Shown here piece after piece: positions 45,544-53,841 of a DNA stretch of 64,000 nucleotides. Within the stretch, counting starts at the first letter, position 1, and each line of letters opens with the position of its first letter. The notes under the pieces were generated by a model. It made no database searches, had not been told where the DNA came from, and was given only the letters and a program-made list of their open reading frames with translations. This DNA comes from Bacteroidota bacterium. GTDB lineage: Bacteria > Bacteroidota > Rhodothermia > Rhodothermales > JANQRZ01. The stretch covers positions 30,251 through 94,250 of the forward strand of contig JBCDKT010000007.1 in the NCBI GenBank assembly GCA_038746285.1. The letters run 5' to 3'. The position numbers and the translations under genes are program-made.

Positions 45544-47547
45544 ATGCTCCGCGCTCTCGTCCTCGTCGCCTTCCTGCTCAGCCCGGCTGCTGCCGCGCAG
45601 CCGCACGGGCAGGCGACCGCCGAGCCGCTGGCAGCGGCGCGCGCAGCCTACGCGCAGGGGCACCTCACAGACGCTGTCGCCCTCGCCGAGCGCGCCCTGG
45701 AGCGCGACCGGCGGAGCGCCGAAGCCCATCACCTGCTGGCGCTCGCCTACGGAGCACCCGGGCCGCTGCGCGACGAGCGCCGCGCTCGGCGTCACGGGAC
45801 GCGGGCCGTCGAGATCGAGCCGGACAACGTGCCCTACCTCGAAACCCGGCTCCGGCAGTTTCAGCGTGAACTGAGCGAGGAACGGGCCTTCAGCATGACC
45901 GACGGGCGCCGCGCCGCACTCGCCCGCCGGATCCTCGCGCTCGATGCCGCGAGTGCCCTGGCCCACGAGGAGCAGGCGCTTGGGTATTTCCTGGAGTTCG
46001 ACTGGCGGCGCAGCCTCGCCGCCCGGCAGGGCGGGTGGGACCGCACCGCCGAGCGAGGCATGAGCGGGGCAGCCAACCGTGCCCTCCGCCGCACGGGTAG
46101 CCACATCGAGCAGACGCTAGCTGCTGAGCCGCGCCGCGCGTCGGCCCACCGCCTCGCGCTCCGCACCGCGCTCACGGCCCGCGACGACGCCGCCCTCCTC
46201 GCCGCCGCCCGCCGGATGAAGGCGGCTCGCCCCGCCGATCCTGACGCCAACCTGTTCCTCGGCCTCGCCCTCCACCGCGCCGGCGAGACCGGAGCGGCCA
46301 GCCGGGCCGTCGACGCCGCGCTTGGCGGAATGCCGGAGGCGCAGCGCCTGGCGCTCGAGAGCGTCGCCCGCTTCGTAGGTGCGGACGACGAGGCCGCGTT
46401 CGCCGCCGACTCGGCAGCGTTCACCGAGCGCTTCTGGCAGCGCCGCGACCCGCGCCTGCTGACGACCGAGAACGAGCGCCGCCTCGAACACGTCGCCCGC
46501 CTCGCCGCAGCGGATCTCCTCTTCGCCGACCCGCGCCGCGACCGCCGGGGCTGGGCGTCCACCAAAGGCGAGGTCGCCGTCCGCTACGGCCTCCCGCGCG
46601 CCGAGGCGACATGGCTCACCAACGACATCGTCGGCAAAGACTTCAGCCGCTACAACCGCTGGGCCTATCCGGGCTTCACACTGCTTTTCGAGGATGCCTT
46701 CCGCGACGGCGACTACGCCTTCTGGAGTTCGGCCGCTGGCGAGGACGAGGCGACGCGGGCGCGGAGCCTAATGAACCGCATGCCCGAGCGCTTCGACTAC
46801 GCACCGCCGGACCGCGTCCGGTTTCCGTTTGCCGCTGCGACGTTCCGAGGCGAAGGCGGTGCAACTGATGTCGTCGTCTCCTACCGCACGCCGTCCGGGC
46901 GCGAGGACCTGCGTGCCGGGGCCTTCCTGCTGGACGCCGACGGCGGCATCCGCGCCGAGCAGCGAACGACCGGCGGGACGCGCCACCCGGAGATCGGGAC
47001 GCTCGAGCTGAGCGCCGCACCGGGAGCGTACGAGCTAGCCGTCGAGTTCGAGACGGCGGGTGCCGTCGGGTTCGAGCGCGCCGCGCTCGACGTGCCGGCG
47101 TACGCGAGTGGCTTCGGTCTCAGCGACCTGCTGCCGGCGACGGTCGTTGAGGAGGACGCGGGCCGGGCTGAGGTGCTGCGCCGCGGGTTCCAGATCACGC
47201 CTGCGCCGGGGGCTACGTTCGCGGCCGGGCAGCCAGTGTACCTCTACTTCGAGGGGTACGATCTCACCCCGGCCGAGGACGGCGGGGGCCAGTACGCCGT
47301 CGAGGTCACGCTCCGGCCCGAAGACACGGCGATGGGGCTCGTCCGCCTCGCCCGTCGGCTCCTCGGCGAGCGCGGGCGCGGCGTGGCGGTCGAGTTCGAG
47401 GGCTCCAGCCCGGACCGGAGCTTCGGCGAGTACGTCGTGCTCGACGCGCGGAGGCAAGCGCCCGGTCCGTACATCCTCACGCTCCGCCTGCGCGACCTCG
47501 CCTCCGGGCGTGCAATAGAGCGTACGACCGCGCTGTTTATCGAATGA
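45544..47547 (+). CDS. GWxTD-domain exported protein, copy A
   Basis: 667 residues from ATG 45544. Signal peptide (LRALVLVAFLLSPAAAAQ), TPR-like helices about 25-300 (ARAAYAQGHLTDAVALAERALERD), then a GWxTD-type domain about 305-400 (FWQRRDPRLLTTENERRLEHVARLAAADLLF...RRGWASTKGEVAVRYGLPRAEATW) and beta-sandwich domains to the end (YLYFEGYDLTPAEDGGGQYAVEVTLRPEDTAMG). GWxTD proteins are found in Bacteroidota and relatives; their role is unknown. It is paralogous over its whole length with the next gene. Confidence 0.82.
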   Translation: MLRALVLVAFLLSPAAAAQPHGQATAEPLAAARAAYAQGHLTDAVALAERALERDRRSAEAHHLLALAYGAPGPLRDERRARRHGTRAVEIEPDNVPYLETRLRQFQRELSEERAFSMTDGRRAALARRILALDAASALAHEEQALGYFLEFDWRRSLAARQGGWDRTAERGMSGAANRALRRTGSHIEQTLAAEPRRASAHRLALRTALTARDDAALLAAARRMKAARPADPDANLFLGLALHRAGETGAASRAVDAALGGMPEAQRLALESVARFVGADDEAAFAADSAAFTERFWQRRDPRLLTTENERRLEHVARLAAADLLFADPRRDRRGWASTKGEVAVRYGLPRAEATWLTNDIVGKDFSRYNRWAYPGFTLLFEDAFRDGDYAFWSSAAGEDEATRARSLMNRMPERFDYAPPDRVRFPFAAATFRGEGGATDVVVSYRTPSGREDLRAGAFLLDADGGIRAEQRTTGGTRHPEIGTLELSAAPGAYELAVEFETAGAVGFERAALDVPAYASGFGLSDLLPATVVEEDAGRAEVLRRGFQITPAPGATFAAGQPVYLYFEGYDLTPAEDGGGQYAVEVTLRPEDTAMGLVRLARRLLGERGRGVAVEFEGSSPDRSFGEYVVLDARRQAPGPYILTLRLRDLASGRAIERTTALFIE

Positions 47548-47624
47548 CGTCCCGCCCGAATGACGAACCTGGCAGACCGGCACGCGTAGCCCCGGCACGC
47601 GCCGCCTCCCAAACGAATCCTCCC

Positions 47625-50048
47625 ATGACCACGCACTCGTTCCGCCTCGTTGCCCTACTGACTGCCTGCTCGCTCTGGGCCTCGCCGGTGGCTGCCCAAG
47701 ACGCGTCGATGCCGGCCTCGCAGGAGGCCCTCGAAGCGGGCATCGAAGCCTTCCGGGACGAGCAGTACGACCTCGCCAAAGCCTCCTTCGAGCGCGCCCT
47801 GGTCGCCGACGCCACCAACGCCGAGGCGCACTACATGCTCTCGCGGGTCTACTACGAGACGCCGCTCTTCGACAAGGGCGAGGCCGGGCGCTACATCAAG
47901 GAGGCGCGCCAGCTCGACCCGAACAACGTCGAGTTCATGGTGGCCGAGCTGCAGCAGCTCAGGCTGCCGTCGTGGAGCAACGTCGCCGAGTTCGTCCAGC
48001 AGGAGAAGCGCCGCACGCTCGCCCAGCAGATCCTGGCCGTCGACTCGACGAACGCCTTTGCCCACGAGGAACTCGGCGCGACCTACATCCGCGACTTCTG
48101 GCTCTACCGCAACGCGGTTTCGTTCCCGACGCTCGCCATCAACCGCCTCGAGTATGACCCCGACGAGACCGAAGAACTCGGGCGGACTACGCTTGCAGAG
48201 GAGAACCCGACGGACCCGACCCAGCTTTTCCAGGACCCGGAATCGAACGTTGCTCGTCCTCGCGCTGCCGACTTCGTCGCTGCCGAGGGGATCGACGTCA
48301 CCAACCCGTTCGACATCGCCACGCTGAAGGCGCAGGGGGCGGGCGTGCTCGACCTCAGCAGCCGCGCCGACAAGGCCTATGACTCGGCCATCGGTCACCT
48401 CGAAAAGGCGCTCCAGTATGACCCCCGCCGCCGCCCGGTCTACGACCACCTGATGCGTCTCCACGCGCTCAACGAGTCCTACGACGAAGCCCTCACGCCG
48501 CTGGAGCGGATGTTCGTCTTCTTCCCCGAGGACCCGGAAATGTGGACCTACCTCGGCCTCGCCAACCACCGCGTCGGGCGCACCGACGCCGCGGCCAAGA
48601 GCTTCGAGGAGGCGTTCGAGCGGATGAGCGAAGAGGAGCGGGCGGCCTTCAACGATCTCGGGCTGATCCTTTCCGACGAGGACCAGGCCCGCTACCGCGC
48701 CGACCCCGTCGGCTTCGCCTCGCGCTTCTGGACGAGCCAGGACCCGCGCTACCTCACGCCCTACAACGAGCGCAAGCTGGAGCACTACGCCCGCCTCGTC
48801 TACGCCGACCTGCTCTACGCCGCCGAGGACGTCGACCTGCGGGGGTGGGACACGCAGCGCGGCCGCATCCTCGTCCGCTACGGCCCGCCGCCGTCCGACG
48901 TGACGATCGTCGGCAGCTTCGGCGAGGTCATCACCGGCTTCGGCCTCAACGTCGGCGCGGCCGAGCTCGAGTCCGGGCGCCGCTTCGGCGAGCGCTTCGA
49001 CATCGCCGACCAGTCGAACCTCTTCAACGTCTGGGACTACGGGGCCTTCCAGTTCGTCTTCGAGGACCCGCTGCGCAACGGCGAGTACCGCCTCTACTCG
49101 CCGCCGGCGGACTACTTCGGCGACGTCTCGGCCGGGTTCATCGAGAAGATTGACTACGAACTCGTCGCGCGCCAGACGTTCCGCGAGCAGCCCGAGCGCT
49201 ACGAGTACGAGCCGCCGGGCCGCGCCGTCCGCATCCCGTACCTCGTGAGCGCCTTCAAGGGCGAGGGCGGGACCGCCGACCTCTTCGTCAGCTACGGCAT
49301 CCCACTCAGCGACGGCGCGGACCTGAGCGGCGACCTCGTGGGCCTCACCGTCCGGACCGGCACGTTCCTGATCGGCGGCAACCGGGACATCGAGGTCGAG
49401 CGCCGGCGGACGCTCTACGGGCTCAAGACGAGCCAGGTCGCGTCCTTCGAGGAGACGACGATCTGGACCGACACCCAGGCGATGGAGGCGCAGCCGGGCG
49501 AGGCGACGGTCTCGGTCGAGTTTGAGACGGCCGGCGGCGGGACCGAGGCCGCGCAGCGCCGCGAGGTGACGGTGCCCGACTTCTCGGGTGGCCTCGCGCT
49601 CAGCGACCTGATGCTCGCCTACCAGGTGGAAGAAGACTTCGGACCTGGCGAGGACGGCGTCAGCGGCGGGCGCGTCCGCCGCGGCGACTTCGTGCTCCAG
49701 CCCGCGCCGTGGAGCGTCTACAACCGCCGCCAGCCGGTCTACGTCTACTTCGAGACCTACAACCTCGACCAGAACGACGCCGGGCAGAACCAGTACAGCG
49801 TCGAGGTGGTGCTCAAGCCGCAGGACACCTCGCGCGGCCTCGTCCGCCTCGCCAAGAACCTCTTCGGCGGCGACGACGGTGGCGTCTCGGTCGAGTTCGA
49901 GGCCGGAAGCACCGGGCCGGACGACGCGACCTACGCCATCCTCGACGCGAGCGACCAGGAGCCGGGGCTCTACACGCTCGCCCTCCGCGTCCGCGACACC
50001 CTCACCGGCGAGACCACCGAGCGCACCCGCGATCTCTACCTAGAGTGA
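47625..50048 (+). CDS. GWxTD-domain exported protein, copy B
   Basis: 807 residues from ATG 47625. Signal peptide ending SPVAAQ; TPR repeats about 28-370 (EAGIEAFRDEQYDLAKASFERALVADATNAEAHYML..., MWTYLGLANHRVGRTDAAAKSFEEAFERM); GWxTD domain with FWTSQDPRYLTPYNERKLEHYARLVYADLLY and RGWDTQRGRILVRYGPP; C-terminal beta domains (YVYFETYNLDQNDAGQNQYSVEVVLKPQDTSRGLVRLAKNLFGG). It aligns with copy A end to end but keeps the motif better and has a longer TPR part. A terminator follows. Confidence 0.85.
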   Translation: MTTHSFRLVALLTACSLWASPVAAQDASMPASQEALEAGIEAFRDEQYDLAKASFERALVADATNAEAHYMLSRVYYETPLFDKGEAGRYIKEARQLDPNNVEFMVAELQQLRLPSWSNVAEFVQQEKRRTLAQQILAVDSTNAFAHEELGATYIRDFWLYRNAVSFPTLAINRLEYDPDETEELGRTTLAEENPTDPTQLFQDPESNVARPRAADFVAAEGIDVTNPFDIATLKAQGAGVLDLSSRADKAYDSAIGHLEKALQYDPRRRPVYDHLMRLHALNESYDEALTPLERMFVFFPEDPEMWTYLGLANHRVGRTDAAAKSFEEAFERMSEEERAAFNDLGLILSDEDQARYRADPVGFASRFWTSQDPRYLTPYNERKLEHYARLVYADLLYAAEDVDLRGWDTQRGRILVRYGPPPSDVTIVGSFGEVITGFGLNVGAAELESGRRFGERFDIADQSNLFNVWDYGAFQFVFEDPLRNGEYRLYSPPADYFGDVSAGFIEKIDYELVARQTFREQPERYEYEPPGRAVRIPYLVSAFKGEGGTADLFVSYGIPLSDGADLSGDLVGLTVRTGTFLIGGNRDIEVERRRTLYGLKTSQVASFEETTIWTDTQAMEAQPGEATVSVEFETAGGGTEAAQRREVTVPDFSGGLALSDLMLAYQVEEDFGPGEDGVSGGRVRRGDFVLQPAPWSVYNRRQPVYVYFETYNLDQNDAGQNQYSVEVVLKPQDTSRGLVRLAKNLFGGDDGGVSVEFEAGSTGPDDATYAILDASDQEPGLYTLALRVRDTLTGETTERTRDLYLE

Positions 50049-50072
50049 CCGGTGGCGCGGCACGTTGGACCG

Positions 50073-50110
50073 GGGCTGTTCTCCTGGCGGAGGACGGCCC
50101 TGAATTTTTT
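50073..50110 (+). terminator. Rho-independent terminator after the GWxTD pair
   Basis: Twelve-bp arms GGGCTGTTCTCC / GGAGGACGGCCC with a TGGC loop (two G-U pairs), then TGAATTTTTT. Confidence 0.8.
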
Positions 50111-50183
50111 CTGGCAGGCGTGAGGGGATCCGGACAAAAAAAGCGATAGGGGGGTGTAGATCCTCCATCAACCCTCTACCGCT

Positions 50184-51821
50184 ATGAACCGCTTTGCTCT
50201 CCTCCTTCTCCTAGTCGCCCTCCCGGCCTCTGCCCAAGACTGGACCGCCATTCCCCTGGGGACTTCGGGCACGCTCCGCGCCATCGAAAACACCAGCTTC
50301 AGCCAGAAATACGTCGTCGGCGATGGCGGCTTCGTGGCGCAGTCGAACCCCGACCGCACGGTGTGGACGCCAGTCAGCGTTGGCACGTCGGCCGATCTGC
50401 ACTCCGTCATCCAGCCCGCGTTCAACCAGACTTGGGTCGGCGGCGCGGCCGGCGCTGTCCGCGTCAGCGACAACGTCGGAAACTGGTTCGTCCGCGACAT
50501 CCCGAGCGGCGAGACGTTCTACCTCTTCACCCGGAGCAGCACCCAGGCCCTGGCCGCCGGCAGCGGCGGCAGCATCTGGAAGTCCGAGAACCTCGGCGAG
50601 GACTGGACGCTGAACTACACCGGGAGCGTGCCGCTGCGGGCAGGTGTCGGCGGCACGTTCGGCGACGGCTGGGTGGTCGGCGACGCAGGCACGATCCTCA
50701 AAGGCTCGGACGGCGGTGCCGTGTGGACGCCCGTCGCCTCGGGCACGACGCGCGACTTGCACGCTGTCCGGTTCGGGTCAGGCGTCTCCGTCATCGCCGT
50801 CGGTGAGGCCGGAACCATCCTCACCTCGACCGACGGTGCGGTGTGGACGCCGCGCCTGAGCGGGACGGCGCACACGCTCCGCGATGTCTCTAGAAGCAAG
50901 CAGAATGCGGATTTCCTGCTCGCTGTCGGCGACGACGGGGTCGCCCTCAAGTCCACCGACGGCGGTGTGCTGTGGTGCCGCCTGACGACCGGGGTCCCGA
51001 CCGACCTCCACGCTGCCGAGATGGCGAGCAACGCCGAGTACGTCGTCGCCGGCGACGACGGGCTGCTGCTGCGCACGACGACGAGCGGCGGGGACTGCGT
51101 GCCCGGCATCGACGCGACGCTGGAACGGGTCGGCAGCGGCTCGATTCCGCCGGACGGAGGGACGATCCAGTACACCGTCGCCCTCACGAACCCCTCGCCG
51201 GAGACGCAGACCTTCCAGGCGTGGGTCGACGCGGTGCTTCCCAACGGAAACACGCTGGGTCCGCTCCAGGGGCCGGTCCCACTGACGTTCGCGCCGGGGC
51301 AGTCCGTGGGGCCGATTTCGTTCACCGAGCAGGTACCCGCAGGGGCACCTTTCGGAGTCTACCGGCTCCGGCTGCGCGTGGGCGACTTCTCGACCGGAGC
51401 CTTGCTCGACGAGTCCACTGTGACCTACACGAACTTCAACGCCCGCGTGACGGGCGACACGAGTCTGGACGATTGGCAGACGCTGGAGGGAAGTCTCACA
51501 GAGACCGCAGCCGACGGAGCATCGGTCGAGGCTACTGTGTCCCAAGCCAGAGCGTCGGAAGCGGCCGTGCTGGAGGCGGTCTACCCGAACCCGGTGGGCG
51601 GCCAGGGTAGCCTCCGCTTCTCGCTCCTCGAGGCCGGTCCCGTTCGCCTCGCGGTGTACGACGTGCTCGGGCGCGAGGTAGCGTGGCTGGCCGAAGGGTG
51701 GCGCGAGGCGGGCACCCACACGGCGTCCTTCGACGCGGGTACGTTGCCGAGTGGCACGTACGTGGTTCGGCTCTCGGCAGCAGGACAGGTGCACACGCAG
51801 CGCGTGACGGTCGCCAGGTAG
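50184..51821 (+). CDS. Secreted YCF48-like beta-propeller protein with T9SS sorting domain
   Basis: 545 residues. Signal peptide (FALLLLLVALPASAQ). Residues about 18-310 are seven to eight short repeats with the core GDxGxxxxSxDxGxxW...SGTxxxLxxV (GDAGTILKGSDGGAVWTPVASGTTRDLHAV), a YCF48/sortilin-like propeller. An Ig-like domain spans about 320-430. The C-terminus (YPNPVGGQGSLRFSLLEAGPVRLAVYDVLGREV...GTLPSGTYVVRL) is a type A T9SS sorting domain, so the protein should be secreted through the outer membrane and anchored or released. Ligand unknown. Confidence 0.88.
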   Translation: MNRFALLLLLVALPASAQDWTAIPLGTSGTLRAIENTSFSQKYVVGDGGFVAQSNPDRTVWTPVSVGTSADLHSVIQPAFNQTWVGGAAGAVRVSDNVGNWFVRDIPSGETFYLFTRSSTQALAAGSGGSIWKSENLGEDWTLNYTGSVPLRAGVGGTFGDGWVVGDAGTILKGSDGGAVWTPVASGTTRDLHAVRFGSGVSVIAVGEAGTILTSTDGAVWTPRLSGTAHTLRDVSRSKQNADFLLAVGDDGVALKSTDGGVLWCRLTTGVPTDLHAAEMASNAEYVVAGDDGLLLRTTTSGGDCVPGIDATLERVGSGSIPPDGGTIQYTVALTNPSPETQTFQAWVDAVLPNGNTLGPLQGPVPLTFAPGQSVGPISFTEQVPAGAPFGVYRLRLRVGDFSTGALLDESTVTYTNFNARVTGDTSLDDWQTLEGSLTETAADGASVEATVSQARASEAAVLEAVYPNPVGGQGSLRFSLLEAGPVRLAVYDVLGREVAWLAEGWREAGTHTASFDAGTLPSGTYVVRLSAAGQVHTQRVTVAR

Positions 51822-51848
51822 CTCAGAACACTGCCCGCGACGGGCGAC

Positions 51849-51876
51849 GGGCCGTCCTCCAGCAGGAGGGCGGCCC
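51849..51876. terminator. Hairpin between convergent genes
   Basis: GGGCCGTCCTCC / GGAGGGCGGCCC with an AGCA loop. It closely resembles the terminator at 50073 in stem sequence and size; no U-run. Confidence 0.6.
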
Positions 51877-51896
51877 TTACCTCTGAATAGTCGTCC

Positions 51897-52121
51897 TCAG
51901 GTGGCCTCCTCGCCGCCGGGCAACTCGCCGGCTTGGCGCAGAATGGACAGCGCCTCGTCCGCAGCGTCGGCCGGGACTTGGACCCGGATGCCGCCGTCGG
52001 CGGGGAAGAGGTTGCCGTACGCGTTCGCCACGAAGCAGACGACGCCTGCGTCTTCGAGCAGGGCACGGGCGAGGTGGGCCTGGTGCGCGAGCGGGTAGGT
52101 CGCTACCGTGACGAGCCGCAT
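51897..52121 (-). CDS. DUF2007 small protein
   Basis: 74 residues. RLVTVATYPLAHQAHLARALLEDAGVVCFVANAYGNLFPADGGIRVQVPADAADEALSIL is the DUF2007 (putative signal-transducing protein) pattern: a ferredoxin-like alpha/beta fold with HLA...LxxxGI and a V/I-rich strand. It begins 5 bp after purE and is likely in the same transcript. Function unknown in all bacteria. Confidence 0.85.
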   Translation of the reverse strand: MRLVTVATYPLAHQAHLARALLEDAGVVCFVANAYGNLFPADGGIRVQVPADAADEALSILRQAGELPGGEEAT

Positions 52122-52125
52122 CGGA

Positions 52126-52620
52126 CTATATACTTCCCCGCACGCGCTCGTCCATCACCTCGACGCGCTCGATCTCGGCCGCTCGGAAGTCGGCGAGCTT
52201 CTGGGCGAGCGCCTCGTCGGCGAGGGCGAGAATTTGCACGGCGAGGAGCCCTGCGTTCTTCGCCTGTCCGATGGCGACCGTCGCGACGGGTACGCCGCCC
52301 GGCATCTGGACAATCGAGAGGAGTGAGTCGAGGCCGCTCAGCGCCGACGACTTGACCGGCACGCCGATGACGGGTAGCGCCGTGCTCGCGGCGAGCATCC
52401 CCGGCAAGTGGGCCGCCCCGCCCGCACCGCCGATGAGGACCTTCAGCCCGCGCTCGCGAGCGGACTTCGCGTAGGCCGTCATCCGGTCCGGCGTCCGGTG
52501 CGCCGAGAGGACGCGCATCTCGAACGGGACGCCGAACGTTTCCAGCATGTCGGCGGCGGCCTGCATGGTCGGGAGGTCGGACTCGCTGCCCATCGCGATG
52601 CCGACGAGGGGGTCTGGCAT
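52126..52620 (-). CDS. purE: N5-carboxyaminoimidazole ribonucleotide mutase
   Basis: 164 residues. [31 protein letters not shown] (catalytic His), [30 protein letters not shown] and [23 protein letters not shown] define class I PurE, which converts N5-CAIR to CAIR and works with the PurK encoded upstream. Confidence 0.97.
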   Translation of the reverse strand: MPDPLVGIAMGSESDLPTMQAAADMLETFGVPFEMRVLSAHRTPDRMTAYAKSARERGLKVLIGGAGGAAHLPGMLAASTALPVIGVPVKSSALSGLDSLLSIVQMPGGVPVATVAIGQAKNAGLLAVQILALADEALAQKLADFRAAEIERVEVMDERVRGSI

Positions 52621-52635
52621 ATAATCTGAGATGAG

Positions 52636-52663
52636 GTAGGGGTTTGATTAATCAAACCCCTAC
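52636..52663. repeat. GTAGGGG palindromic element, copy 5 (perfect 28-bp palindrome)
   Basis: GTAGGGGTTTGATT followed by its exact complement AATCAAACCCCTAC, filling most of the 48-bp purK-purE spacer. Confidence 0.9.
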
Positions 52664-52668
52664 GGTTG

Positions 52669-53841
52669 CTATAAACGAATCAATCTGGCAGCCCGTTCGG
52701 CGCGGGCGCGGGTCTCGGCGGGATCGGTGCCCGTCGCGGTGACGTGGCCCATCTTGCGCTTCGGGCGCACGTCGGCCTTACCGTAGAGGTGGAGACCGAC
52801 GCCGGGGACGGCGAGGGCGTCCGTAATCTCCGACGTCGTCACGCCGTCGCGCGCGCCGAGGACGTTGACCATCACCGCGACCGGCACGCGGAGGTCGGGC
52901 GAGCCGAGCGGCCAGCCGAGGACGGCGCGGGCGTGATTCTCGAACTGCGAGGTGTGACAGGCTTCGATCGAGTAGTGCCCCGTGTTGTGCGGGCGCGGCG
53001 CGAGTTCGTTGACGAGAATCTGCCCGTCCTCGGTCTCGAACAACTCAACCGCCGTGATCCCGACCCCGCCGACGGCTTCGACCGCTGCAAGACCGACACG
53101 CCATGCTTTCTCGGCTGTGGCGTCGGGGATGTCCGCCGGGACGACGACGGCGTGGCAGCGGTGGTCGCGCTGCTCGGTGTAGGCGACGGGGTAGGTGACG
53201 TGCGAGCCGTCGGGATGCCGGGCGATGAGGACGGTCAGTTCCTGCTTAAACGCGACGAACGCTTCGACGAGGAGGCCGTCCTCGGCGGCGAGGTTGGGCC
53301 ACGCGGCGCGGAGGTCGTCCGGGGTGCGAGCGGTCGCGTTGCCGTAGCCGTCGTACGAGTGGGTGTACTGCTTGAGCAGGACGGGATAGCCAAAACCTTC
53401 GGCCGCCGCGAGCGCCTCGTCGAGGTTCGAGCAGAGCTTGAAGTCGGGGAGAGGAAGGCCATCGCCGGCCAGGGTCTGGCTCTGGCGGCCTTTGTGGCGG
53501 ATGAGGCGGAGCGTCTCGGGGCGCGGCCAGAGGGCGGCGTCGGGGGCGGCTTCGGCGAGGATATCCGCCGGTGCCCACTCGCTTTCTACCGTTATTGCAT
53601 GGCATCCTTTCGACCATGCGCGCAGCACTTCGGGGTCGGTCCAGTCAGCGACTGTCACCTCGCCGAGTCCTTCGACCGGCGGAGCGGGTTTCGGGACGAG
53701 AAACCGGACGCTGACGCCCATCGGGATCGCCGCGAGCGCCGTCATCCGCCCGAGCTGCCCGCCGCCCAGGATGCCGAGGGTAGGGCCGGTGGACAGAGGA
53801 CGGTGGACAGAGGACAATGTCTGCTGCTCGCTACTCGCCAT
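52669..53841 (-). CDS. purK: N5-carboxyaminoimidazole ribonucleotide synthetase
   Basis: 390 residues from ATG 53841, which overlaps the end of ftsK by 11 bp. The ATP-grasp enzyme is clear: LGILGGGQLGRMTALAA, PVLLKQYTHSYDGYGNA, EAFVAFKQELTVLIAR, FETEDGQILVNELAPRPHNTGHYSIEACHTSQFENH. It makes N5-CAIR from AIR, bicarbonate and ATP. The first about 20 residues (SSEQQTLSSVHRPLSTGP) are read from a GGACAGAGGAC spacer repeat, so the biological start could lie downstream, but no other good start is seen. Confidence 0.93.
   Translation of the reverse strand: MASSEQQTLSSVHRPLSTGPTLGILGGGQLGRMTALAAIPMGVSVRFLVPKPAPPVEGLGEVTVADWTDPEVLRAWSKGCHAITVESEWAPADILAEAAPDAALWPRPETLRLIRHKGRQSQTLAGDGLPLPDFKLCSNLDEALAAAEGFGYPVLLKQYTHSYDGYGNATARTPDDLRAAWPNLAAEDGLLVEAFVAFKQELTVLIARHPDGSHVTYPVAYTEQRDHRCHAVVVPADIPDATAEKAWRVGLAAVEAVGGVGITAVELFETEDGQILVNELAPRPHNTGHYSIEACHTSQFENHARAVLGWPLGSPDLRVPVAVMVNVLGARDGVTTSEITDALAVPGVGLHLYGKADVRPKRKMGHVTATGTDPAETRARAERAARLIRL
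53788..53817. repeat. GTGGACAGAGGAC word twice, in the purK N-terminal region
   Basis: GGTGGACAGAGGACG and GGTGGACAGAGGACA in tandem (15-bp period). Same words as 21027-21076 and 61051-61080. Confidence 0.85.
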
